Below are positions 1 to 7,846 of a stretch of DNA of 64,000 bases, piece by piece. Source of the stretch: Polyangiaceae bacterium (GTDB taxonomy: Bacteria > Myxococcota_A > Polyangia > Polyangiales > Polyangiaceae); assembly GCA_009780955.1 (NCBI GenBank), contig WQZB01000012.1, forward strand, positions 1-64,000. Reading direction: 5' to 3'. The number at the start of each line of letters is the position of its first letter. Positions within the stretch are counted from its first letter, which is position 1. Under the pieces are notes generated by a model. The model saw only the letters and a list, made by a program, of their open reading frames with translations. It was not told the origin of the DNA and searched no databases. The position numbers were made by a program, and so were the translations under genes.

Positions 1-34
1 GGCGTCAACGCCTCCATCTCACCATCCAGCTATC

Positions 35-943
35 ATGCCTTTCCCGCTCCCTGTGCGTAAGCCAGGAGACTTACTCCACGAGCCGAAAGAATTACTCAAT
101 AAGTCAGGAGAATTACTCCGAAAGATTCCGGAAGTAATTCCAGGGGTTAAGGAGTTTGACAGCTTGGCGCAAGACCGTCACGCGCAAGTCGTGGGAGAGA
201 TCGGGCTGGTCACAAGTGTTGTGAGCGGTGCGCTTGGTCCACCAGGTGCGGTGGCACAACTCGGAATCGATGCTGTCGTCGATAGGGTGGGCACAAAAGA
301 AGACAAATACGCCTATGGCGCCGGCCAAATGGTTGGAGCCGTGGTTACCGGCGCCGTGGGCCTTGTAGGGGTCGGTGCTGGCGTTGCCGTCGGAGGTGGA
401 AGCGGTGGCGCAGCATCGGAAGTGGCAGTGCCCCTGATGGGGGTAGGCGCGCAAACGGTGGTCACTGCGGGCGCGCTCGCCGTTGGCGCGGGCATTCTCA
501 TGTCGAGAGGCGCGGCTCCTGTTGCCAGGCCGGCTTCACCGGACGGCAGACCACGTATTGACCTTGACCATATTCTCAATGGAGGAATCAATGCTAGAGG
601 TAGAGCCGTTGGTTTCCACTGGAGAGGAAAGGGATGCACGAACCAAAATGCGCGCATCCGACCCAATACCACGCCGAGTAGACCAAACGCGCATGGCGTC
701 TATGAAGCGGAAGTCGATATATATAACCAGAGAACCGGCCAGTGGGTTAGCAAGGACCAAAAATCGTCCTTCTTCCCCGATCATTGGACCGCCAAAGATG
801 TGGAGTCAGCCATCAGCGAAGCATATGCCAACAAAACGCCCATTGGCACCAACGGTTGGGAGGGCACGACCAGCTCCGGCATGAAGATCAAAGGGTACGT
901 CAACGAAGCTGGCGAAATTACCACCGCATATCCAAAGTACTAA
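35..943 (+). CDS. EndoU-type nuclease toxin, C-terminal part or whole
   Basis: This is probably the effector of a contact-dependent or polymorphic toxin, an RNase of the bacterial EndoU family. Residues about 175-302 follow the family pattern closely: DLDHIL with His179, GFHW with His195, a GVYEAEV strand, KSSFFPDHW, a helix ending in AYAN, and a final TTAYPKY. The two His and a Lys near 240-243 are the expected catalytic set. Residues 90-160 are Gly/Ala/Val-rich, like the glycine-zipper translocation regions that precede toxin tips. The frame has no stop before the left window edge, so the ATG at 35 may be internal and this may be the tail of a much longer protein. The next gene starts three bases after the stop, the usual toxin-immunity layout. 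The EndoU call is strong; the delivery route is unknown. Confidence 0.8.
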   Translation: MPFPLPVRKPGDLLHEPKELLNKSGELLRKIPEVIPGVKEFDSLAQDRHAQVVGEIGLVTSVVSGALGPPGAVAQLGIDAVVDRVGTKEDKYAYGAGQMVGAVVTGAVGLVGVGAGVAVGGGSGGAASEVAVPLMGVGAQTVVTAGALAVGAGILMSRGAAPVARPASPDGRPRIDLDHILNGGINARGRAVGFHWRGKGCTNQNARIRPNTTPSRPNAHGVYEAEVDIYNQRTGQWVSKDQKSSFFPDHWTAKDVESAISEAYANKTPIGTNGWEGTTSSGMKIKGYVNEAGEITTAYPKY

Positions 944-946
944 GCC

Positions 947-1285
947 ATGCTAACCCTCCATTTCCATCCTGAATCTAAGGTGATCTCACTCCGAGTCACC
1001 GTCGACCCTCCCTACGACCTCGTGGCCACCTTTTTGACCGACGAAATGCATACCGCCGACGATGCGCGTGAGTATGCGGCAAGCCTCCGTGCATTTGGCG
1101 GCGATCGCTCCAAGCGCCGTGGAGGCGGTGGAAACGCGCTCTCAATCGAGGCGAATGGCGAAGTCACGCAGCTTATTACCCAATGGGAAGAGCCCGAGCG
1201 AACATGTGAGCTGCCCACCGAATGGCTCATCGACGCACTCGAGCGGTATGCATTATTCCGCGATGGGCTCGACCGACAAGCGTGA
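947..1285 (+). CDS. putative immunity protein to the EndoU toxin
   Basis: A 112-residue soluble protein with no signal peptide or membrane segment. It begins three bases after the EndoU stop codon and must be co-transcribed with it. I do not recognise the family. Small, acidic, single-domain proteins immediately downstream of polymorphic-toxin nuclease tips are normally the cognate inhibitors. Visible features are two beta-rich stretches at the N terminus (TLHFHP, ISLRVTV), a Gly/Arg-rich loop (SKRRGGGGN) and a C-terminal helix (EWLIDALERYALFRDGL). The immunity role rests on position only. Confidence 0.6.
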   Translation: MLTLHFHPESKVISLRVTVDPPYDLVATFLTDEMHTADDAREYAASLRAFGGDRSKRRGGGGNALSIEANGEVTQLITQWEEPERTCELPTEWLIDALERYALFRDGLDRQA

Positions 1286-1295
1286 AAATTCCAAA

Positions 1296-1334
1296 TTAGC
1301 GCTACTGCCGAGAATTGCCCTGCAGTAGCGCTAA
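1296..1334. repeat. 13-bp perfect inverted repeat (hairpin)
   Basis: Arms TTAGCGCTACTGC (1296-1308) and GCAGTAGCGCTAA (1322-1334) pair perfectly around a 13-base loop, ten bases after the immunity gene. There is no U-run, so it is not a classic intrinsic terminator. The CTACTG/CAGTAG core with a flanking TTA/TAA recalls the hairpins at 26568-26604 and 46356-46382, suggesting one small family at gene 3' ends. Confidence 0.6.
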
Positions 1335-1368
1335 CCATGCCGACGACGATGGCAATTCGTGCCCCGAT

Positions 1369-1412
1369 CGTTGTGGTACGTGCGCAGGCACCGCAGCGCC
1401 CAACCGAAGCAT
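1369..1412. repeat. dispersed 44-bp repeat, copy 1 (other copy at 33393-33436)
   Basis: This lies in the 332-base gene-free stretch 1286-1617, which otherwise holds only two hairpins. The segment starting CGTTGTGGTACGTGCGCAGG is nearly identical to 33393-33436, where it lies inside a larger inverted-repeat structure. Both copies are intergenic. I see no ORF that would explain the conservation. Confidence 0.6.
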
Positions 1413-1592
1413 CGATTCGCGCAGCTGTTGTGAGCGTTTCGTCGATGCGTAGACGTTGACAGCGCACTCTCACTGCAATGTTGTGGCGTTGCTGATAAAA
1501 AAAGAATTCAGCGGCTGGAAAGTCATCGAAGTCGCGATGTAGAGATTGCATGGCGCATGCAAGCGAGGCCGCCTTCAAGTTGAGTCGGGTAA

Positions 1593-1616
1593 GCCCCGGG
1601 GATTGCTCCCCGGAGC
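1593..1616 (-). terminator. GC-rich hairpin at the end of the minus-strand membrane gene
   Basis: CCGGGGA (1596-1602) pairs with TCCCCGG (1607-1613) around a TTGC loop, with two further outer pairs. It lies just beyond the stop of the minus-strand gene ending at 1618. There is no U-run, so a terminator or mRNA 3'-end role is an inference. Confidence 0.4.
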
Positions 1617-1617
1617 C

Positions 1618-3612
1618 CTACTGATAAATCCACACATGGTAATTGCGATACCCGCCTGACACGGCCTCGAGCGAAATGCGTTCGCCGGCCTCGATCTCGA
1701 CGAGCGCACTTGCTGTTCGCCACGCGCCTGGACTTGCCGGTTCGAAAGCGAGCTCGCTTGCACTTCGCCGCGTCCGCACAAAAATTGCGCCCGCATGGGC
1801 ATCGACACGAACGCGAATGCGCAAAACTTTGGGGCCTCTACCAAAGTTCGAAACGCGAAAGCTCTCGGCTAAGCCTTCGGGGATGATGCGCCCACCGTCG
1901 AAGCGGCGCTCTCCGCGTTCGTCGTTGAGGATGTCGAGCGTTGTCCAACCTCCGTGCGGCAGCGGCGGCTCGTAGGCGTGCTCATGCTCGCTGATGATGT
2001 CGGCGACGTCGAGTTCGTCGACAAGGCTTGGATCGACCGTGTGCGAGGAGTCGAGCGCGCTCCAGTCGGCGCGGTAAATGCCTTTCGTGGGGCCGGCGCA
2101 AATAATATTATTTTTTATCGTAATGCGATCGATTTCGACGCCAAAATTTACGATTTCACGAAACCAATTTGGGTAAAGCGCGAAGTACGTCGGCCGCTCG
2201 CTCGCCTCGAGCCTTTCGATGAGTTCGAGGGTTGCCGCTTCGCCAAACGTAGCAGCACGCGCAAAAGGCATGCGTTGGAAGCCGCCGAGGCCGAGCGCAT
2301 CGATCGCGCTTCGGTTCGACACGAACGGGATCGCTCCGGCATCGCCAACAAGAATGCGTGCGCCTTTTGGCGTGAGCGCGGCGAGCCTCGAGCCCGCCTC
2401 GATTTGCTGATCGCGGATGTTGGCAACGGCCTTTGCAAAATGCCTTATTTGCACTGGAAAGCGGGGCGCGGCAAGACCGATGACCGCGACGAGAGCTACA
2501 GCGCCGAGCGGCTTTGTGCGCCGCTTACGCGCAAGGGTTTCGATGCCGAGCGCAGCACCAACAAGCAAAAGAACAATGGCCGGCGCGTAGTAGCGGAAGT
2601 TATGGAATGGAGCATTACTGTTATACGAAACCAAGAGCGCCCAGGCACCAGAGCCAAGCATGCATGCTGCTGCCACGACCCGCCGCGCCTTTGATGCAAG
2701 CGCGCAAAAGGCCAACGTAGCGATCAAGAGCGGAGCCCATCGTACGATGCCAAGCTCCGCGACGATGGCCTTCATGAAAAGTACGACGAGGTTTTCGACG
2801 AATGCAACCGCGCGATCCTCGCCCGACAAATACGGATGCGATGACAGGAGTTTGAGCTGGGCTCCGGCGGACAACACACTTCCGGTTTCAATGCGGTTTA
2901 TCGTGAGAATCGTGCCGGTGGCGAGCGCGCCTGGCATGGCCACACGCACGAATGCCCAAAAACCTGACCTTAGGCGTGCGCCACGTGCGGCGAGCACTGC
3001 GAAGATCGCGACGAGCACACCTGCCTCCGGTCGAAGCAGGCACAGGCACGCTCCCCACGCCCCGAGTCGTCCTTGCGCTTGCTCTCGCGTCAGGCCCGCT
3101 CTTCGCTCGGTTGGCCGACGGCTTCGATCGAGCGCGACGAGCGCTGCTACGAGTGTTGCAATGAACGGCGCCATTTCCATTCCGCTTACGAGCGTCCAAT
3201 CAACGAGACCCACCGAAAGTGGGACCGCTGCCGCGCCCCACAAAACCCACGCAGGGCAAGGCCGCACGAGCGCATGCATCGATCGCACGAGCGACGCGAG
3301 CGACACAACGGCAACCATGGCTGCCCAAACGCCGATGAACCGACCGCGAAACCCGAAGACCCAGCCTGCGGCAAGCATCACGGCGTAAAGCGGCGAGGTC
3401 TCGCCCGACGAATAGCCCTGCCCAACAATCCACTCGAAAGGATGGCCATGTGCAAGGGCGCGAGCGAAATCGAAATGAATGAATGTATCGTCGAGTGGCG
3501 CCGGGAAGTAGCCGCGAGCAACGGCGTGGCTTGGCAGCCAGAACAGCGCGCCCACTGCACAAGCGAGTGCAAGCGCCGCGATCGATTCTTTGGCAGGTGC
3601 ATGCCTACTCAT
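1618..3612 (-). CDS. polytopic GT-C-like glycosyltransferase or related membrane protein
   Basis: A 664-residue inner-membrane protein. About ten hydrophobic segments fill residues 10-375, followed by a soluble periplasmic C-terminal half. The first loop contains PLDDTFIHFDFARAL. An acidic pair in the first extracytoplasmic loop, followed by a short helix, is the signature of GT-C enzymes that use polyprenyl-phosphate sugars. The soluble part includes KGARILVGDAGAIPF, common in arabinosyl/mannosyl transferase-like proteins of this type. The substrate cannot be read from sequence. It is transcribed alone, divergently from the TPR gene at 3653. A second protein of the same architecture lies at 61595-63394. 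Confidence 0.65.
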   Translation of the reverse strand: MSRHAPAKESIAALALACAVGALFWLPSHAVARGYFPAPLDDTFIHFDFARALAHGHPFEWIVGQGYSSGETSPLYAVMLAAGWVFGFRGRFIGVWAAMVAVVSLASLVRSMHALVRPCPAWVLWGAAAVPLSVGLVDWTLVSGMEMAPFIATLVAALVALDRSRRPTERRAGLTREQAQGRLGAWGACLCLLRPEAGVLVAIFAVLAARGARLRSGFWAFVRVAMPGALATGTILTINRIETGSVLSAGAQLKLLSSHPYLSGEDRAVAFVENLVVLFMKAIVAELGIVRWAPLLIATLAFCALASKARRVVAAACMLGSGAWALLVSYNSNAPFHNFRYYAPAIVLLLVGAALGIETLARKRRTKPLGAVALVAVIGLAAPRFPVQIRHFAKAVANIRDQQIEAGSRLAALTPKGARILVGDAGAIPFVSNRSAIDALGLGGFQRMPFARAATFGEAATLELIERLEASERPTYFALYPNWFREIVNFGVEIDRITIKNNIICAGPTKGIYRADWSALDSSHTVDPSLVDELDVADIISEHEHAYEPPLPHGGWTTLDILNDERGERRFDGGRIIPEGLAESFRVSNFGRGPKVLRIRVRVDAHAGAIFVRTRRSASELAFEPASPGAWRTASALVEIEAGERISLEAVSGGYRNYHVWIYQ

Positions 3613-3652
3613 GGCTGGGCACTAGGCTTCTGGTACTCTATTCAAGTTTGTG

Positions 3653-4144
3653 ATGAGCATGGATGCCGAACGCCTGAATTCCGAACATTGGGACGCTGTC
3701 GAACACGCCGTCGATCTGCTCCACGAGGAACGCTTCCGCGACGCACTCGAGTGTTTGCGCGATGTTCTTTCGAAGGACAACCAAAACCCTTACGCTTTTT
3801 TCTTCCTCGGTCAGGGGTTTTACGAGGTTGGCGAAATCGAGCCCGCACGCGACGCCTACCGCGCATGCTTGAAGCTCGCGCCCAAGCACCTTGGTGCGCG
3901 CGTTGCGCTTTGCCATGTTCTTCGAAAGCTTGGTGACTGCCGTGATGCCATCAAGCAAGGCATGATCGCGCTCGAACAAGCTCCCGCCGATTCCGATGCG
4001 CTTTATGCCGTGGGGCTTGCGTACCTTGCGCGCGGCGAAGATCCCGCAGCGCGACGCTACCTCGAGGCCTTTCTCAAAACGAAGCCCGAGTTCGAAGTGC
4101 GCCTGGAAGTTGAAGCACTCCTTTCCCAGATAAATCCTGGGTAA
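3653..4144 (+). CDS. tetratricopeptide repeat protein
   Basis: A cytoplasmic protein of about 163 residues made of three to four TPR units. The recognisable consensus is AFFFLGQGFYEVGEIEPARDAY, DALYAVGLAYLARGEDPAARRYL and similar pairs. TPRs form protein-binding superhelices; no partner is evident. Start choices are GTG 3650, ATG 3653 and ATG 3659, and I use the first ATG. It is divergent from the GT-C-like gene with about 40 bases between them. The stop codon lies inside a strong inverted repeat. Confidence 0.75.
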   Translation: MSMDAERLNSEHWDAVEHAVDLLHEERFRDALECLRDVLSKDNQNPYAFFFLGQGFYEVGEIEPARDAYRACLKLAPKHLGARVALCHVLRKLGDCRDAIKQGMIALEQAPADSDALYAVGLAYLARGEDPAARRYLEAFLKTKPEFEVRLEVEALLSQINPG

Positions 4145-4169
4145 CACGATTTTTACAAATCGTGTTACC
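4140..4169 (+). terminator. perfect 13-bp hairpin overlapping the TPR stop codon
   Basis: GGTAACACGATTT (4140-4152) and AAATCGTGTTACC (4157-4169) pair perfectly around a TTAC loop. The TAA stop of the TPR gene (4142-4144) is within the left arm. The stem is stable but no U-run follows, so termination is likely rather than shown. Confidence 0.6.
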
Positions 4170-4188
4170 GCGTTACCGGCTTTGCGCG

Positions 4189-4295
4189 GTAGGTGCGCGA
4201 TTCATCGCGCCCTCGGGATTGGCGATCCGCCTGCGGTTGGGCGCCATAAATGGCGCCCCTACGAATGTGTCTTGTATGGGCGACGTGCGCCCCTA
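4189..4295. repeat. REP-like GTAG hairpin cluster A
   Basis: It starts GTAGGTGCGCGATTCATCGC (hairpin GCGCGAT/ATCGCGC), continues to an opposed hairpin GGGCGCCATAAATGGCGCCC followed by CTAC (to 4262), and ends with another ...GCGCCCCTAC at 4295. Heads reading GTAG in opposite orientations around imperfect palindromes are the classic layout of REP/BIME elements mobilised by RAYT transposases. A RAYT gene is present at 50104. The last CTAC supplies the TAG stop of the minus-strand gene at 4293. Confidence 0.7.
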
Positions 4296-4889
4296 CTGGT
4301 TGCAGTTCTCGAAGCGAAACTGCGTGACCGTTTGGCAGGTACGCTGAACGGTTGGTGCCTGCGCGTTCGGGCATGTGACCTCGGCCCAAACGCGCCCCCC
4401 GTCCACTCCCTGGTACGACGTCGTGAAACTCGCGGTGCAGCCGTCCTGTGCGTAGGCCGTGCCGATGTGCGTGACCGACGTGCTGATGTTCGAATTGTCT
4501 TGGCCGGGCACGAAAAAGCCGCGGACAACGAACGAGCCACCCGTAGCGCCGGTAAGCGACGCGGAAGCTGCCACGCTGAATCCATTGCCTTGCGCCGTAA
4601 CCGTGCAATTTACACTTGCAGTGCCCTGGGCAAAGGGCGCGCCGTCGTCAACGGGCTGCCCTGGATTCGCCGGCGTGCCGTCGGGCTGGAGCAGATTCGG
4701 GTTGCCGAAGCTGCCGATTTGCAGCCAGCCATTCTGGCTGTCTGGGCAATCGGCGCTTGAATGCGTTCCTACGCTTACGTCGGCATTGAGCGTGACGCGG
4801 GGAGCCTTGGTGTTGTCACTCGAGCAGCCGGGGTTGAGCGCGATGGCGACGGTGGCAACGGACGCGGCAAGGACATAACGTCGGTTCAT
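4293..4889 (-). CDS. hypothetical secreted lipoprotein
   Basis: A 198-residue protein of unknown family. The N terminus (MNRRYVLAAS..., then a hydrophobic run ending NPGC-SS) looks like a signal peptide with a poor lipobox, as often seen in myxobacteria. The mature part is Ser/Thr/Asn-rich with paired cysteines (SADCPDSQ, ASVNCTV, DGCTASF, VTCPN, RTCQTV, FENC), suggesting a disulphide-stabilised beta domain outside the cell. ATG 4889 is chosen over an upstream GTG because a GGTGACC-like ribosome site precedes it. The stop lies within a REP-like element. Confidence 0.6.
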   Translation of the reverse strand: MNRRYVLAASVATVAIALNPGCSSDNTKAPRVTLNADVSVGTHSSADCPDSQNGWLQIGSFGNPNLLQPDGTPANPGQPVDDGAPFAQGTASVNCTVTAQGNGFSVAASASLTGATGGSFVVRGFFVPGQDNSNISTSVTHIGTAYAQDGCTASFTTSYQGVDGGRVWAEVTCPNAQAPTVQRTCQTVTQFRFENCNQ

Positions 4890-4939
4890 AAAGGTCACCG
4901 ACAATCAGTCTAACACTTAGATGCTGCGCAAGAACACGG

Positions 4940-7846
4940 TTACCGGAGTAGACCCTCCGCGTAGCGTTTCACGGCGTCCTTTATGCGGCCGCCGCTTGGC
5001 TGGCCAAGCCCCTGGATGACGCGTTTGCGAAATTGTTCTGGCCCCTTGTGCAGATCGGCTTTCGGAATGTCGGCATGGTCGTGCGAAAAGCCTTTGCCAT
5101 CGCTATCGCCATTGCCGCGATCGTCGCTGCTGTCGCCGAGCGCATCGCGTGCCATTTCGAGCTTCTGCTGCGCCTCGCGTTGGTGCGCGAGCCCCTTGTT
5201 GGCATCGCCTTGCTGAAGTGAACTTGCTGCCTCGCGCGCGGCTTGCTCGGCTCCCTCGAGCGCCTCGAGCGAGGCAGGGGGGAGTGCTTCGCGACCACGA
5301 TGCGAAAGATCGTGCGCACGTTCGGCGAGTTTGCCCTCGGCCTCGCCGTGCTCGCGCAGCTCGGGCGCCGCCCGCTCGGAAGCTTGCTTGCGCATGGCTG
5401 ACAGCTTTTCTTCCGCCCAGCGAACCTCGCCTTCGAGTGATTTGCGTGCATTTTCCACGGTTTTTTCGGGATCTGCACCGCCGAGTCGCGCCCACCTGTC
5501 GGCCGCGGCGGCGCGCTTGGCCTCCTCGAGTGCGCCCATTGCGCTTCGTCCGCTTTGCACGGCGTCGGATGCGTTGCCCTGCTCGAGCGCGCGCGCCATC
5601 TGCTCGGCGTGCTCGCGCGCGGATGCGCCCTTGCTTGTCCACGAGTCGCTTCCGCCGCCGAACGATGGCAGTGCACCTGCCGCTTCTCGCACGTTCTGCG
5701 CGTGCTTTTTCCCTTCGTCGCGCAGGGCCTTCATGTCGTCATCGTTTGCGGCGCCGGCAAGGGCCCGCGTCACTTTGTCCATCTGGCCCGCATGCTCGGT
5801 CGCGAGCTTGTCGAGTTCCTGCGCCGCCTCGTTGAAGGCCTGCTCGACATCGCTGCTTTCGCTGTCGGAATCGGCGCCCGAGCTGCCGGGGGAACCGCCC
5901 GACTCGCCTCCAGCGTGGGAAGGTCGACCACCGCGCGAGCCGAACGATGGATCTGGCTGGTGAAGGCGGGCCGCGAGATCTTGTGCGGCCAGCGCCGCGT
6001 GAAAAAGATCGTCATGCGCTCGGCTCACTCGTTTGAGATCCATTTCGACGATCTCGCCGAGATCGCGTCCAAGCGCACCGAGACGTTTCATCGACCGGCC
6101 ACCGCCGCTGAGAACCATGGTCGCCGCGCTCATTCGCTCTTCGCCGTGCGCTTTTTCGTCGGGTTTCTGCGCGATGGTGGCACCAAGAGCAAGATCGTCT
6201 GCAACGACGGCGAGCTCTTTGGCAACGTCGCGTGTGTCCTTTAAACCCATGCCCTTGATCACGGCGTCGACAACGAGTACGAGGCGCTCGGTTGCCTTGA
6301 CAACGGCTTGGCGCGTCGAAGTGCTTGGCGAGCGCGCTTGGTTGGTCATGGCTTCTTTGAGCTTGTGCATCTTGCCGCGCAGCATGGCGGCAAGGCGGCC
6401 TGGCATGCGCACGCCAGCGTGCGATGCCCCAAGAGCGTGTTCGAACTGCTCGTTGCCTTCGTCGAAGGTGCGCGCTTCTTGATCGAGAAACGCACGCCGT
6501 GCCTTGGCATCGGTCGGAACCGCGTGGGACATGCGAAAGGCAAGAGCGTCGACGAGCGCATCCCGCACCGAGCGCAGGCTATCGAGACGACGAGCTTCCG
6601 GCTCGCCAACGTCGGGCGGAACGACCGTGATAGCCTCGCTCGCGCCCCATTTCGGCCCGGTGATAAGGTCGTTATCTTTCGCTTCGACACGAATTTCGAT
6701 AGGGGCGTGGCTTTTTTTGATGAACGAGTCACTTGTCCGAAGCATGTACCCGCCGCGATCGGTCTTCGTTTCACCGTCGAGGCTTGCAAGCACACGGCGC
6801 TCTTCGCGCGCGCCGGCTCGGAGCACGAGGTGAACTTCGCGCAAACCGTGATCGTCGGTGGCGTCGTAGTGGATGGCGATTTCGGACGTGTCAGACGGCT
6901 CTACGCTGCCAGGGTTGCTACTTGCGCCAAGCACGATGCGCTTTGGTGCGCCTTCGAGAATCACCGTCGGAGCTCTGTCGGCAATGGACTCAATCGGCGT
7001 AACTTCAGGTTCGGCAATGACGACGTCGCCGAAGCGCGCAACGACGTGGAGCCTGGCCGAATCAACGAGGGTCCAGCGCGCAACGAGTCGACCCGAGCCG
7101 TCGTCCACGAACGGTACCTCCGCGTCGCCGTCGGTAAGCAGCAGCCGTCGCCCGGCATGTAGCGGATAGCCGCGCACCGTGATTTGCGTTCCGCGCGGCA
7201 GCAGGGTCTCGTTGTAAGCAAGAACGCGGTGCTCGCTTTGATGAAGGTATTCTGGCGGGCGCGCCTCCATTTCAAGCTCGGCGAGCCACTCCATGCCGAA
7301 AGGCGCCACACCTCTACGCGCAAGAAAAACGTCGAAGCCCTCGACCACGGCCCAAGGATTCGACACGCAGGAAGCAATGTTTACCGCAGCAAAGCCGACC
7401 GCAACAGCGCTCAAGACAACACCGCGATTGGCGGCTATGCGCGAAACGGTTTCCGTTGGCAGCGCCTCGAGCGAGCGCCGAACGTGGAGCTCGCCGAGCT
7501 CGATCGATGTGCCTTGCATCGGTGCGGGCTCAAGAAGCGAAAGCGCACGGATCGCCCTGCTCGTCAGCGTAGGATCGACTCGCCCAGCCACGCGACGGAT
7601 GGTGCGAACGGGATCACGGAAAATTTGCTCTTCGCGAACGCACATCGCGAGGATCACGCCGATCGGCAAAATCACGATGGCGAGCGCCGCAAACCGCCCC
7701 GGCAGCGTTCCCGTGCGTGCAACGAACATCGCGAACGTGGTTGCAAGGCAGATAACCGCGATGGCCAAGCGCCTTTGCGGACGCTGAACCGCGCTTGTCC
7801 ACGCGTCGCGCAGATTCTCGAGAGGCTTGGGCAGCGACGGTTTCAT
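4940..7846 (-). CDS. large DUF4175-like membrane-anchored coiled-coil protein
   Basis: A 968-residue protein. Three membrane segments (about 25-43, 50-69, 143-160) are followed by a beta-rich extracytoplasmic region (about 180-400) and a long, highly charged Ala/Glu/Lys/Arg-rich helical region with many short repeats. The layout matches proteins annotated DUF4175, whose function is not known. The start ATG at 7846 overlaps the stop of the kinase gene as ATGA, so the two are translationally coupled and the large protein is a plausible kinase partner or substrate. The longer in-frame start at 7912 would overlap the kinase by 70 bases and is rejected. Confidence 0.65.
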   Translation of the reverse strand: MKPSLPKPLENLRDAWTSAVQRPQRRLAIAVICLATTFAMFVARTGTLPGRFAALAIVILPIGVILAMCVREEQIFRDPVRTIRRVAGRVDPTLTSRAIRALSLLEPAPMQGTSIELGELHVRRSLEALPTETVSRIAANRGVVLSAVAVGFAAVNIASCVSNPWAVVEGFDVFLARRGVAPFGMEWLAELEMEARPPEYLHQSEHRVLAYNETLLPRGTQITVRGYPLHAGRRLLLTDGDAEVPFVDDGSGRLVARWTLVDSARLHVVARFGDVVIAEPEVTPIESIADRAPTVILEGAPKRIVLGASSNPGSVEPSDTSEIAIHYDATDDHGLREVHLVLRAGAREERRVLASLDGETKTDRGGYMLRTSDSFIKKSHAPIEIRVEAKDNDLITGPKWGASEAITVVPPDVGEPEARRLDSLRSVRDALVDALAFRMSHAVPTDAKARRAFLDQEARTFDEGNEQFEHALGASHAGVRMPGRLAAMLRGKMHKLKEAMTNQARSPSTSTRQAVVKATERLVLVVDAVIKGMGLKDTRDVAKELAVVADDLALGATIAQKPDEKAHGEERMSAATMVLSGGGRSMKRLGALGRDLGEIVEMDLKRVSRAHDDLFHAALAAQDLAARLHQPDPSFGSRGGRPSHAGGESGGSPGSSGADSDSESSDVEQAFNEAAQELDKLATEHAGQMDKVTRALAGAANDDDMKALRDEGKKHAQNVREAAGALPSFGGGSDSWTSKGASAREHAEQMARALEQGNASDAVQSGRSAMGALEEAKRAAAADRWARLGGADPEKTVENARKSLEGEVRWAEEKLSAMRKQASERAAPELREHGEAEGKLAERAHDLSHRGREALPPASLEALEGAEQAAREAASSLQQGDANKGLAHQREAQQKLEMARDALGDSSDDRGNGDSDGKGFSHDHADIPKADLHKGPEQFRKRVIQGLGQPSGGRIKDAVKRYAEGLLR

